Shown: positions 21,282-33,267 of the stretch, piece after piece
Position numbering within the stretch: the stretch's first letter is position 1
How the letters are laid out: each line of letters starts with the position of its first letter
Origin: Neckera pumila
Taxonomy: Eukaryota; Streptophyta; Bryopsida; Hypnales; Neckeraceae
Assembly: GCA_963969595.1 (NCBI GenBank)
Contig: OZ018418.1
Coordinates: 9,243,001 to 9,307,000, forward strand
DNA length: 64,000 nucleotides
Direction of reading: 5' to 3'
Program-made: the position numbers and the translations under genes
The notes under the pieces: model-generated
Database searches by the model: none
What the model was told of the DNA's origin: nothing
What the model saw: the letters and a program-made list of their open reading frames with translations, nothing else

Positions 21282-22634
21282 CATTATAGCACACGTCAAT
21301 TTGCCTCCCGCAAATGTTGAGTAGACACACATCACCGGATTGCAAAACTTCCTGGCAATCCACAGATAAAATTCCATGCGTAGCTCCATGTTGTAAATCC
21401 AATATTCGAGTTTAATACAGGAGCGCGCCTTCATATACTTGGTTGTTACTAGGCAATCAAATTTGTTAGGAATCACCACGGGATTCATGTCTGTAGGGTT
21501 CTGCAAGAAAATGAGCAATACCTTCTTTGGTATCTTGGCAGCTGCAATATCACCCATCCGGTCGTCTTTTTCCAAAGTGTATGAAGCGAAATTTAAGGCA
21601 TAGGAGTTGAGGACCTCATTTGTCTCCACAAATCTAAGAACCTATGCTTGCTCCTTCTTGTCAAAGCAAATGGATAGCCAAAAGAGAACTTCCTCATTTG
21701 TCGATTTCTTCTTCTTGTGCATGGCTGTCATCAATTTGACAAAAAACAGACTATTAACAATGGACACTTCCTTCTTCTCAATCCCAAGAAAGTTTTGGAA
21801 GTCTAGGACCCCTAGTGACAGTCTCTTGATGGTCTCTTCCGTCCATAAATGCGCTAACCACTTGTGATAATAGTTCTTAGCAAACTTGTCTGATCAATAG
21901 TGGCCCAAAGCAGTGGGCTTCACAAACTTCTTCTTCTGCTTGAGGAACACCTTGAAAAAATAAAACGCTTCCTCAGAGAGCTCGGAGCACGACTTGTTTT
22001 TGGCACTCACAGGCTTGGCCCGTTCAAAGTATGCCTCTCCAAGTCTGCCAAGAAAGACATCCATGGTTGCCCTCGAATTCTTGAAAAGAATCAATCTTTC
22101 TTGAAGGCTTTCTAGTTCTCCATAATGATCTCATTATTTGTATTCAGAAGACCAAGTTTGGGGTCGATTTGGTGAAGTTCTTTATTCACAAGGTGCCTTC
22201 GCTTCTGCCTCTCTACCCATTCCTTGACATTGTAGAAGCTCTCAATCACGGACAAAATGCTCTTAATCGTCACCTTGGGGTAGGAGAGAGTGCGCTTGCT
22301 ACTTGTCTAGTTCAGGATGTGCGTTGCTAATTTCTCCAATTTGTCATAGCTCAGACTGCCCAAATTTGAAGAATTCCGGATTTAATACAAGGGTATCTAG
22401 GTTCCAATCTGGCCTCACATTGAACAACTTATCCGTGTTAGGGTTGAGCAGTTGGCCATGAGCAATAGCAGAGGGAACCTTGCTCCAAAGTTTATACACG
22501 TGCTCAAGAGCGGTGATGAGCTTCAGTTGGTTTGTCACTTTAAGTTTCTCATCTTTTCCTTTTGTCTTTGATATTTTCAAGCTTTTGTTCACTTCGAACA
22601 TGGAGAACCGCAAGTAAACCACCTTCTTGAACTC
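21282..22634 (-). pseudogene. Copy 2 long central exon
   Basis: The acceptor GATTTAG lies just above 22,634 and a strong GTAAGC donor at 21,281-21,276. The text EFKKVVYLRFSMFEVNKS aligns with YFLYMFEVTKS in copy 3 and KEWVERQKRR with NEWVERRKNK in copy 4. Frame changes lie near 22,350 and 22,100, with stops such as GHY-TGA-SDKF and EQA-TAG-VLRF. No known domain. Confidence 0.55.
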
Positions 22635-22675
22635 CTAAATCAAGAGCACAAAAATGGATATTAGAACAACCACTC

Positions 22676-22773
22676 CAGCTTGAGCCGTGCTAATGTGTAC
22701 AAAGAACGCTTTACCAACTACATATGAAAGAGGCAAGACGCAATTGCAGATCAGTTCAAATCGCACTAAAATA
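22676..22773. repeat. GCGC-type palindromes in a copy 2 intron
   Basis: TTGAGCCGTGCTAATGTG and CAGTTCAAATCGCACTAAAATAC lie in the intron ending at 22,635; the second overlaps the 5' splice region. Confidence 0.5.
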
Positions 22774-23285
22774 CAAACCTGGAATAAGTCCTTGTTCTTG
22801 TGGTTCTCAACAGTTCACTTGGTATTGCCAATGCCCCTATCGACTGAACCTGAGCTATACTTTTTGGTTTACCCATGGCTTCCCATACACCCGCGCTCTA
22901 AGAATATTTATTGCCCACAATGGTTGGACTGGTATGAAATGATTTACCTAGTTATAGTATGCGGAGATGGTTTGCAGCTTCTCTTCGTCCAATGACCATA
23001 CTATGAAACAATTCTATTTTTGGAAATGTTTTTTTTCATCATGGTAGACGCCATTTTTGTCATTGAACATGAACCAACTTGAATCAATGCTATGTTGGCC
23101 GTTGATGGTGTAAAATTTTTCGCCTTCAATATCTTTCGACTTCTTTGGTTTTTGGATGAGGCTGATGGCCATAATGCACAAAGTCTGCTTTGTACTCTTG
23201 TTGGGGATGTTTAAGAGATAGGTCACAATGTCTTTCACAATTGTCTCCTACTTTGATTGAATGTTGAATGTTGAATGTAACCGAT

Positions 23286-23517
23286 GCCTCAATTAGCTGG
23301 GAGATGTTGATCGCCTTCTTCTCGTCAACCGCAAAGACATACACGTCTTTGCATATTTTCCAATACTTTTGGTATGTCTCGCTGATTGCCTTGTAACCGG
23401 TGCCCCAATTAGCTGGGAGATGTTGATCCCCTTCTTCTTGTCAACTGCAAAGACATACACGTCTTTGCATATTTTCAAATATTTTTGGTATGTCTCGCTG
23501 ATTGCCTTGTAGTTGGG
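23286..23517 (-). repeat. 116-bp tandem duplication inside copy 2
   Basis: The block starting CCTCAATTAGCTGGGAGATG recurs exactly 116 bp later as CCCCAATTAGCTGGGAGATG. The encoded phrase YVFAVD(K/E)KK(G/A)INISQLI occurs twice. Since 116 is not a multiple of three, the duplication shifts the frame. Confidence 0.8.
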
Positions 23518-24450
23518 CTTCTTCTTCGTGGCTTGAGAGTGAGGAACATTCGCCATCTCTTCTACAAAGTTGCCATCAGCTACTTCAAATTGCTCCAAGG
23601 ATTGTGACTGGACTTTCTGTATAGAAGGCAAAACTGTCGCCTTCTTTCCCTTCTCTTGCGTTGTCTTGGGAGTGGACTTCTAAGCAATTTTTTGTCCACA
23701 ACTACTTCCAGAGTCTTGCTTTAGGGTTTTCTTTGAGCTTTTGCTGACGCTTTGATTGGCAACAACCATGGAGATTGACTTCGGTCTATTCAAGGCGCTC
23801 TGCATTTCATACTTCCCTTTCAGTGTGTTGAAATCCTTGAAGAGGGCCTGGATTTTGGAACAAAGATGCCTCTAGGCTAGTGGCGTCCCATTAGCATTTT
23901 GCTAGTCATTATTGTCCAGCTTCTTCTCTAGTTCTTTATCATCTTATCGAAATGGCGTCGGATCAAGGCTACATGTAAGAGAGTCATGTTGGATGGAATC
24001 ATTACGGAGTCCAAGCAAATATTGAAGTGGTATTGATCTTTCTTCTAGATGCCCTTGATTGTTGTGACGCACTTGATTTTGATAATGGAATAGGTGTCTG
24101 CTTCCACATCTTTCACTTTCTCGTCAAATGAAAGGTTGAGAAAAACCTGCGCATTCTTGAACTTATATGCGAAGCAGAAGTTGTTTGAGAATGCAAGCGT
24201 GACAAATCCCCAGAATTCCACTCTCTTTGGCTCTTTGAATTCCTAGTATTTCCCCTCCATGAGAGACTCATCTTCACCAGTGTGTTTGTCTTGTAATTGT
24301 ATTTCACATTTCTTGAAGTACAAGTCTAGCACCTCCATTTGATTCTCTATTTTGCAAACTGCAAGGACTCTTTTAGGTGATAAGTTCATTTAGCTTCAAT
24401 TTCATGTCGGACTTTGCACGCTGGAGTTCTTTCTCTGAATGAGGACTCTG

Positions 24451-24995
24451 TCATTTAGCGCAAGTCACGCTAAATGGTTTGTAGAGGTTATTTGGTATGT
24501 TTATGTAGATTCAAGTGATTATTAGGTGGCCATTTCTATTGGCTACTACTTCAACGCGAGCCACACTAAATCATTTATAGAATTCTTTTCTAATTGTTCG
24601 CGTATGAATGGATCTGCTACCTTGTTGCTCTGCAATGATGCTATGGAATTATTAAAATTTGTATCAGCGCAACTTGCGCTCATTTGCATTTCTTAGAAAC
24701 ATTATTAGATTTTTGTTTTAATGGTTAGACTAGCTAGGAGTTCTCTTTGGTCTCCTAATTCATCATTGATTATAGTAGGGTCGAACTGTATTGTATTTTC
24801 TAGGACAACTAACCTTTTACTTCAATGCGAGGCCTCATGTCATTTTAGCGAGAGTCGTGCTGAAATGACATGTGTGCTTGTTCTCAATTAGTTTTTTTAG
24901 TGTCTTTTTAGTGCAAACCGCGCTAAAATGAATTGAGCTCTTCTATTCAGCTTTTATGTATGTGTCAATTCAGTGTGGCTTGCATTGAAATGACA
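24451..24995. repeat. Cluster of six GCGC-type palindromes upstream of copy 2
   Basis: Versions lie at about 24,451, 24,550, 24,662, 24,837, 24,907 and 24,966. Clear ones are TTTAGCGCAAGTCACGCTAAA and CATTTTAGCGAGAGTCGTGC followed by TGAAATG. Flanking sequence between them is unrelated, so they are not a simple tandem array. Confidence 0.7.
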
Positions 24996-24999
24996 CGGC

Positions 25000-26210
25000 T
25001 CCTTCTGGGAATTTGAGCATAAGATATTGGAGCTTTAAATGGACAACGGGGTGTTGAAAAATAGTAGGGCGTGCAAGCAAAAATCTAGAATTCAAACACA
25101 ATATTCTTTGCTCTATTGACTTCCCGTTTACTCCTTCTTCTGGAGTTTAGGGTTTCTGCATCATCCCTGGAAGAAAAAGCATGTTGCATTGAGTTTGGAA
25201 CCGTAATGCTAATGCAATTATCAATAGCAACATTATGCTATTTTTGACTTTCTAATTAGAAAGTTGTCATAATACTACGGCAGAATGCACACTTCTGGTA
25301 TTGGATCCCATTGAACCACATAACGCTTGAAAACCAATCTCAAAATTGCCGTAATCCACAAAAATCAAACAAACCACAACCCCGCATTCTTAGCTTCTAA
25401 TCTTTGTTGGTTCATGACTACAACATAAATAATCTAAGGTGATCAAGATTTTGAGCCTCCCAACATCCACAAACAGACAAGAACAAAATTTTGCTAAATC
25501 AATATAAGAGCACAAAATTCTGGTAGATTAATATCTAATGATTACAAAAATGAATTCAAAATTTTTTAATTGATGCAAGCAGATAGGTTTTTAATGTGAT
25601 CAAGATTTTGAGCTTCCCAACAATCTCCTATAGACAAGAACAAAATCTTGCTGAATCAACATAAGAGCGCAAAATTCTAGAGAATTAATATCTACCAACC
25701 AAAACAGGAGAACTTGAAAATGAAGGGGAAATTCAGTATTGTTGTGATATGGACAAGATAATGTTAGGGTTTGACATGTGTATCACTGTCAGGAAGACCT
25801 TAAGTACTGATTGCAAAAACAAACTAAGAATGTCCTAATTGATGCAAGCAGATAGGTTTTTAATGCAAGCAACACTAGTGGTGACTACCAATAGGATTAA
25901 AAATGGAGGATTCAAACTAGCAAACACAAAAACCAACATACCAAAGCTACAGCAACAATCAGTGTAAGGGTGAAGCTCAGTATTGGAAAGAAATCCTAAA
26001 TTGTAAAATCTTCTTTGCAATGTGAAAATGTATCCTGAAGCCTAAGACCTAATACTTGTATTTTTCATACGCGTTTGGTAGATCAACAAACACTCAACAA
26101 ACTAGAGGTTGACATCGACAAACCCATTTCGAACTTCTACACTTGTTTTTACAAAAAAAAGAACAAAATGTAGAATACCAAAGAAGAATGCAAGCCTAAT
26201 GGAGAAGAAC
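25000..26210. other. Intergenic with a 157-bp direct duplication
   Basis: GATCAAGATTTTGAGCCTCC at 25,441 recurs at 25,598 with the following about 100 bp similar. TTGATGCAAGCAGATAGGTT occurs at about 25,570 and 25,839. No coding sequence supported. Confidence 0.5.
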
Positions 26211-26214
26211 GTCG

Positions 26215-26400
26215 TCTACCTCCTCCTTCAAAACCTTGCTCGCTTGCTCCACTCTCCTGGGCGTAGCAAATCACCCCATTGAGCTCCTCCTCCGAAATGA
26301 TAACTTGCCTGCTCCAACTTTATGGGCAAAGCCATTCATCTTCCTTCGAAACTAGGTTGCTTGCTCCAATCTCCTAAGCGGAGCAACTCACCGCGTACCT
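26215..26400. repeat. Three degenerate units of about 60 bp
   Basis: Units share CTTGCTCCA, GGGC and AGCAA...TCACC blocks, with CTCCTCC or TTCCTTCGAAA between them. Too short and diverged for more. Confidence 0.45.
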
Positions 26401-29002
26401 CACCTTTGATTGAATTGACCAGCAACTTGCAATTCACCTTGTGGTTCAACTTTTGAGAAATCAAAATTTAGACAAGCCTCCACAATGCAACCACAATGGA
26501 GACCACAAGAATTAGGCGCCATGGAAATTGCAATGACTGCGTTGATCAAGGCAAAGAGGAAAACCCGCAACAATTGCGACAATCATGACAAAGAGGGAAA
26601 CATGCAGATGGATCAAGACAAAACAGAAGCGCACCAAACCCCAAACCCTCAACTTTGGCGCCAAAATTTGTGCTTCCATATCCTGACATGTCGCCAATAC
26701 AAGGCTAATACCCACATACGTGGCAGATAACCGACTTGCATACTCGGTGCAATGTCCCCCCCTATACCTGAACCTTCCAGTCTATACTACTATAAGAAAC
26801 CATTGTTTCCGGAGATGTCTAGAAAAATAAGGCCATTTGTTTTTAGCAAAAGAGGCATGCTTGCTTGGACATCACCTAAAATTCGTCATACTGAACAAGC
26901 AAAAAATGCTAAAATTTGTGGTCAAATATGCAAAGATGTTAGCTTGTTTTTTGGTAGTGCCAAGTACAACACGCTTACAGAGTTCTCTGAAAAATTGCCA
27001 TGTGGATGCCAAGTGGCCGCCACATCATCACTTCCAGTTCAGGCAGTGCAACAATTAATTTTTTTTCCAGTCAGCCTTTCCTGAATTTGATCTGACAGGA
27101 GATGGCTTGTACAAGCCAAACGCTGACACCCATGGACTGACAAATGACGTCACTATGACAGTAATTGCAGTTTCAGGCCCACGGTCTTTACAAAGATCTC
27201 CATGGCTACGTCATTTCTTTACAAAGTACTATTCTGGGAGAGATGATTGTTGACATGATTTCTTTCTACAAACAATGGAAGGAATATAGACTGTTTTCCA
27301 GGACATTCTCTGTTATGCACTTGTGCGAAGTCAAATGTGATGATTGATTAAACTTTGTTTCTTCTTTAGGAAAGTGAACAAATGAAATGGTAATTCATTG
27401 TAAAAGAGTGGGATTGTTCATTTAAAAAAACTGTGTCTCTGGTATGGGGGCTTCTAAATACGAACTTCATGACGCCTGCCACCTCTCTTTGATGTCATTG
27501 ACGTCAATATTGCTTTCGTGAACTTTGTGTCCGTTATGGCTATTTTTGAAATTGGCCTTCAAAATGCCTTTCTTTTTTGTGGAACGTCTTCAACGACAAA
27601 GATTCGTTTGTAAATGTTTACATTTCTAGTAGATGCTTTGCAGGACAGCATTCATGACACACCATAGCTATCAAAGTCAAAACTACAAGATTTGTTTGCG
27701 CAATTTCCAGAAGCGTGCAAGTCGTCATGGCTTCAGTTGAACGTGAAATGCTAACACAGTACTATTCTTGTAAACTTGACAGTGGTCAACATGCACGTAT
27801 ATTGCCCTCTCCTCTATCATTGAATGATGTTTCATATGTACGCTTTCCATGCATACAAATTAAGAGACAACCTTTCATTTGGTATTCTCTACTGCATTCT
27901 ACTGAATGCCATGGTAACAAAAAAAATTTTGCACGTCCGTCATGGCTTCCGTAATTGTAGCCCAGAAAAAATTATAAAGCTGTTGCGCAATCCTTCTATA
28001 GAATATGCACTACAAATCTTATTGGACGACCCCCATTAACACATGCGTGTTGTAGAAGACATGACCCAATTACTTAAACAAGGAGTACATCAATCAAACA
28101 AGTGACAAACATGTCAGTCACGTCCATCCTGAACCCAGCTACGTTGCGGGTGTATACTGTCAATCATCCAACTCATGAAGTGGAAAGATAGTTCTCACCT
28201 TCAGAAACTCGACATTTGAACACCGACTTGTCATTGAAGCTTCATTCTTGCTTCAAACATTATTTTACGGAAGATGCTTTCCATTCTTTGTCACGCATTC
28301 ACAATGCCAATGCTACTCTACAAATGGACAACTATTACAACAACAATCAAAACTTGACAGGTTATTTGAAGCTATAATTACAAGCATGGGTCTACTACAG
28401 CAACGTAGTCTACGATGCATTTGTCCTGTACGGTGAACATTGTTGGTTGCTAACATGTTCACGTCACTGACCATGAGTACTACATCTTAAAGGATCCATG
28501 GACAAAAACAAGTATTCAATACAGAGAATTTGCAAACATTCTCAAAAGGTACAAAAACGTGCTTTTCACAAATTTTTTTTTTTAAAATACCAAAAAATAG
28601 AGAGAGAAAACGTTTGAAGACTTTGGACTTCCAAAGCAAGATTGGTGGACTTCTCACGTCAAGATACAACTATGCTCAATGAAAACTCCACTACTCACGG
28701 AGTTGATGCAATATAAGATTCCTACACTTGCAAGCTACAAACACAATACATATGCGATTAACAAACCACATGTAGTGCGTGGAAAGTCTCCGCAATAACA
28801 TAATATGCTTTTAATTGTGGCCCTGAGTTCATATAGTCTTTTACAATAATTTACCGCAATTGTATAGACGCCTTTTGTCGCTGGACCAGAGCATAGGCAA
28901 CATACTATGGTCGGAAAATTCCGTAGTCTTCATGATCCGCAGCAGCTGCTCCTATCAGTCATCTTGTCACACATATTTACATCACAAATGAACACGCACT
29001 CT
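26401..29002. other. Intergenic, no gene recognised
   Basis: Short open frames on both strands have no recognisable motif. The sequence is the 3' flank of the minus-strand gene ending at 29,003 and has scattered GACGTC and TGACGTCA sites. Nothing further is supported. Confidence 0.4.
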
Positions 29003-32000
29003 TCACTTCTTCTTCTTGGGTTCTGCTTTCTTGAAAGGATCAACCTGCAACAATGCATAACTGCTGTGAAGTATGCACACTCTAAGAATTAATAAGTACA
29101 AAAAATTACACCACATGAAAAGAGAACACATGGAATACCCTCCTTTCCCTTAGTACGACAATTAATATTAAAAACCCATGTCTACAATCATGACGTCCAC
29201 CTTCCATCGCAAAAGCCTCAGACATGGAACTGTATTCTCATACCTTTGGATTTGGCCCTGGTGCTTTCCCAGCTCCGGTCGTTTTGCTCGTCGCCGATTT
29301 TCTAGGCCTAACTATAAATGCGGACTTTGATCCCTTTGGATTATCAAAGGCCTTTGCCAACCGACGCTGACGTACATCGAACTCCTTTGGCAATTTGTCA
29401 TCCTCCTGCACATACCACACACCAACAAATTCAGAAACTTTCCTAGTCTATGGCACATGCCTCTAATGACGTTTGTTTCTGTAATTAAAGGTCACAAAAG
29501 AATTTATTACAATCCCTAACAGTGCTCACTCATTACATGGAATTTTAGCATTCCGTCTGACAATACTATGTATCATCCACTAATTAGTATACTCCATTCT
29601 ACATGGTGTAGAAACCATCCATATAACAGCCATGTCCTCACTACTCTTGTTCATAGCCAACTTCCTACTTACATTTTTATCCATCGTCCAAAGTTCTCCT
29701 TCCTTTTCTATGCGTCACCAAAGACTTCATCATCAAATGACGTAAACTATGAACATGCCGTACAAAGTGGATGAACATGAGCAAAGAAAATGCTTAAAAT
29801 TTTTGACTTATTCTACATAATATTGAAGAATAAAATTGGAGCATGATCATTTCATTTACCTGCTACACGCAAAGAGAATCCACCCTGTAACGTGCATCCC
29901 TTGCTTTGTTGAAGGACCCTTCGACATCCTCCACTGCTTGCTTGTTGACCGCAATGCCCATGTTCTCATTCACTAGTTCGTCGGTAGTGTTGCCTGCTAC
30001 AATGCCGTCATTCAAGTTTGGCATCGGCTACCCGTCGTCCATGACTTGTGGACTTGCATTCCCGTCTGGCATTCTTCCAATACCGACACCGACATCGTCC
30101 ACTATACTCGCCAATAAGCCATTAACGTCAGCGTCTAAGTGGAGGTGCTCTTCAGGAGCCTGCACTGCATGGATTAACTCGGCATGCGTCGATAAACCTG
30201 TTGCCATGTTCGTCGCAACGGCTACCACAACCTCTGCTACCTCAACGGGCAATGCCACAAGTGGTACTTCCTGAACAAGAACGTCTGCACTTGCACCCTG
30301 AGAGGTCAAGAATTGATGCAGAAGATTGAACATGCGTTTGTAAGAATCATCGATTTTCTTCTCAAGTCTTCCTACTTGTGTGCGCACCTCTTGTATGTCT
30401 TTTCCATGATTGGTTGCAAGGATGCGGCGCACTTCTTGCTGACATCAGAACTTCATCGCCACTTCATCAGTGATTTCTGACTCGAACAGAGCATGCTTCA
30501 GGCGTAGGCTCTGGCAACGAACATGCATGAGGAAAAACATAAGTCAAAGTGGCCTCCAAGCACTTTAATGTGTGAAGGAAACGGAAATGGAAAATAACAT
30601 GGACAATAATGCATGCAAGAACCAAAGACACGTTGGGAGTACTGGCACATCAAAATGCGTCAATGTATATCATGAATTCTATCAGAAACCATGCCCATCA
30701 CCATACAAAGCGGCAATAATGTCTCCAAAAAAAAAGAGGGTTGAATTCCCTTGTACTTGCAAGAGAAACTCACCAATTTCACAATTGCATCCCGTTCTAT
30801 AGAGTTCAATAACGTTGTCTTCAATCCTTTTCCCCTAGAAATGGAACTCATGTGCTCAGATATTTTGCGTGCTGCTTCTGACGTCCGGTGGTCCATCAAG
30901 GCATTCCACTGCTCTTCCAAGACCTCCGGAGGCTTTGGCTTGCCAGTGTCAATTAACATATTTAGATGCCAGCGCATAGTGATGAGCATTTTTGTAATGA
31001 GAGGCGCAATCCACTTCTCAGCCACCATGGTTTTATCCCCGCAAATGTCCCAATCTACATAGCATAATTCTAGTAATATGTCAACATATAAGCAAGAGCA
31101 AAAGGTAAAAAAAAAATATATAACAAGATTTTATTTTAAAAAAGCTAACCATGATATAGACGGGCAAAGAAACGCCTTCTTTGCATAACCGGTTGCGTGT
31201 CCCAGCTTCTGGATGGATCCAAATCCTTCAAATACAACTTCACATCTTTCTCCAGATCAGACTTCATAGAGCCATATGGAGTCCCATTGTTGTCCACCAA
31301 CACAAGTTTTTTGAAAACAAGCTTTTGGGGTTGACGATGACTATTGGAGGCCTCATATACCCTTCTTTTGTCATTTCCGTTGTCATCGCTTCCGTTGTCT
31401 TTACTACTGCCCTCAATTGGGCTGCAGATGACAAGAAATTAGACTTGCAGTAATTTGTTCAAATGCAAGGCCGGTCCCATTACCTCTGTACTCAACACAT
31501 GTGACCAATTCTTTCAACCACCTTCATCTGATTAGAAAATTTACTTCAGAGTAGTTCTCAACGACAAAAATTTCCACTTCTTTTGAGAATGAAATTGAGA
31601 CATGGTCTACGCCATGACAGACGTCACTTGTAGACCTACATGTGACTATAGACCTCTTCTAGGACGACTTCCTATGTGCATTGTTGGGTTAGCAAAACGA
31701 AGATTTCCTAGCAATATAAAAAGGGTACACTTCACATGATATTATTGCATGGCCACTATATGTGTTGGAATTGGACATGCAACTTACATTGAATCAAACA
31801 AAAAATAGACAATACGATCCACTACGAAATTCCTTAACACGGTTATCCTAGAAAGTCACCTTTCATCCTCCGGCAAGTCTGTAAACTTAGGCTACCGAAA
31901 CCCTGGCCAACCCTCCTCCTCTTTTGAATCGGAAGAGAACTGAACAACCTTCCGTTTCCGGGCAACAGGGGAAGGCATCCGTGCTTTGCCTTTCCCTTTA

Positions 32001-33267
32001 GCAGTTGCATTAAGGCGTGTGTCCTTTTTCATTTTCAAACGACGCTCTTCATCAGTGCGCATGTGCTTTGGCGGTGGAAAGCGTTCATCCCGGTCATCAT
32101 CCGAATCGCATCTGGACGGAGATGGCTTTCGCTTCACAAGTTTCCCTCGAGGCAACACCATTCTGAGACGCGGTGGAGGTCTGGTAACAAATGTCTCTCC
32201 TTCCTACGCAACAATAAGCATAAGGCATACGTCAAATACAAGATGAAATCATAGTAGTTGCCTTCTTTGACTCAAAGACTTGGCTAATGGCCATTACAGA
32301 TCCAACGCGCTAAGCTGCACTGCTCTAACATGCTAGGCCGTCATCAATCTGAAAAGGGCCAGACTAAAACATCTTCTTCTCTGTAGACGTGCATTGCAAC
32401 CGTGTGACATACAAAGTCTGTTCAACAAAACAAACTGAGACCCTTCCGCAGTCCAATTACGGCTACTGAAAGTGCAGGAAACTGCAATTCTTCATTACTG
32501 AAGTCATGGTCCTTTTAAGGACTATAGTTGCTCATTACCACGACCTCCCAAGAGCAACTCGATTTACAAGTCTATCCTGCAAGTCTTATTGACAACTTCA
32601 TGACTTCGGATTCTAGGACAACAAAATTTCACTTGAATACAACGTCAAACGACAGATCGTCCGTGCCTGCAAACATGCGGTCTAAAGCTTCTGAAGGACT
32701 ATCTAAAGAGCGAAAAGAATGGATGCAAAGACGACAAACTGATCTTCTTCTTATATGCAGCAAGTCTAGCGATGGCAAAACACAGTGTAACGTACTCTTA
32801 TGCTTGAGATGGCAAAAAAAGGAGACTCTCAAGTCACAGCAAGCAGTATAAGACGGAAGCGCTGCTAGTGGGACACGGCTTTGGAAATGCCACTCGAATC
32901 TCGGTCCTTGTTCACCTATGTCCAAAGCCAACCTTTGACCTTGCACATCAGCCGATGGTGGCGTGGAAAATAGGCGAATTTAAGTCTCCCCACTATGGCG
33001 GCAACCGACGGTGCAATTGTAGAGTTGTACAATCTATGTGTAGGCCAATTAGTGACAAAGGTGGCAAATATATTTTACCTTATTTGTGATTAATCGTTCA
33101 AAGGCGGCACTATGTAGGGTTGCAACGCCCTTGTCATGGGACTCTTGCAAATGTAGTCCATCGTCTATCGCTTTCCTACTCAAACAATTGTTGCGCCTCA
33201 ATAGGGATACAAACCGCAAACTCATATCCAGTTTGTCGCCGTCTGCAAAATCATCGGATGCCTCCAT
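29003..33267 (-). pseudogene. Seven-exon plant-transposase-like gene (Ptta/En/Spm type) with four in-frame stops
   Basis: Exons, reading leftward: 33,267-33,079, 32,203-31,860, 31,421-31,150, 31,054-30,774, 30,510-29,860, 29,405-29,244, 29,044-29,003. Every junction is GT-AG and every codon phase joins correctly, from an ATG (MEASDDFADGDK) to TGA after KKKK. The middle reads LVDNNGTPYGSMKSDLE, RRRFFARLYHG, DKTMVAEKWIAPL and PPEVLEEQWNALMDHRTSEA, the layout of plant proteins of the Ptta/En/Spm transposase family. A coiled coil (VRTQVGRLEKKIDDSYKRM) follows, and a basic tail ends it. Stops are at GFR-TAG-PKF, KF-TGA-CQQ, DG-TAG-PMP and CV-TAG-Q, each one C-to-T change from CAG or CGA. Such genes derive from CACTA elements, though some are domesticated. 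Family call moderate; exon structure strong. Confidence 0.65.
30774..31054 (-). CDS. Transposase-like exon 4 (conserved core)
   Basis: Acceptor TATGTAG above 31,054 and donor GTGAGT below 30,774. The exon encodes TMVAEKWIAPLITKM, then PEVLEEQWNALMDHR and EAARKISEHMSS, without a stop. This is the most family-like part of the gene. Confidence 0.6.

Larger units (their letters stand above)
17783..24440 (-). pseudogene. NIF/FCP1-like HAD family, copy 2 (multiply disrupted)
   Basis: Inverted paralogue of copy 1 that also contains the upstream part of the gene. Exons placed (reading leftward): about 24,330-22,779 (with breaks), 22,634-21,282, 21,098-20,034, 19,789 to about 19,567, 19,456-18,665 and 18,417-17,783. 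The HAD domain reads WINVVLDLTGIL for motif I, so DLN has become DLT, and VIVDDSP for motif IV. Upstream exons encode an unrecognised Lys-rich region with KEWVERQKRR and MFEVNKS. Lesions include a 116-bp tandem duplication at 23,286-23,517, frameshifts near 22,350, 20,400 and in exon 2, and many stops. Against copy 1, CAG is TAG at 20,409-20,411 and TGG is TGA at 18,749-18,751. Not expected to make a working protein. Confidence 0.7.
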
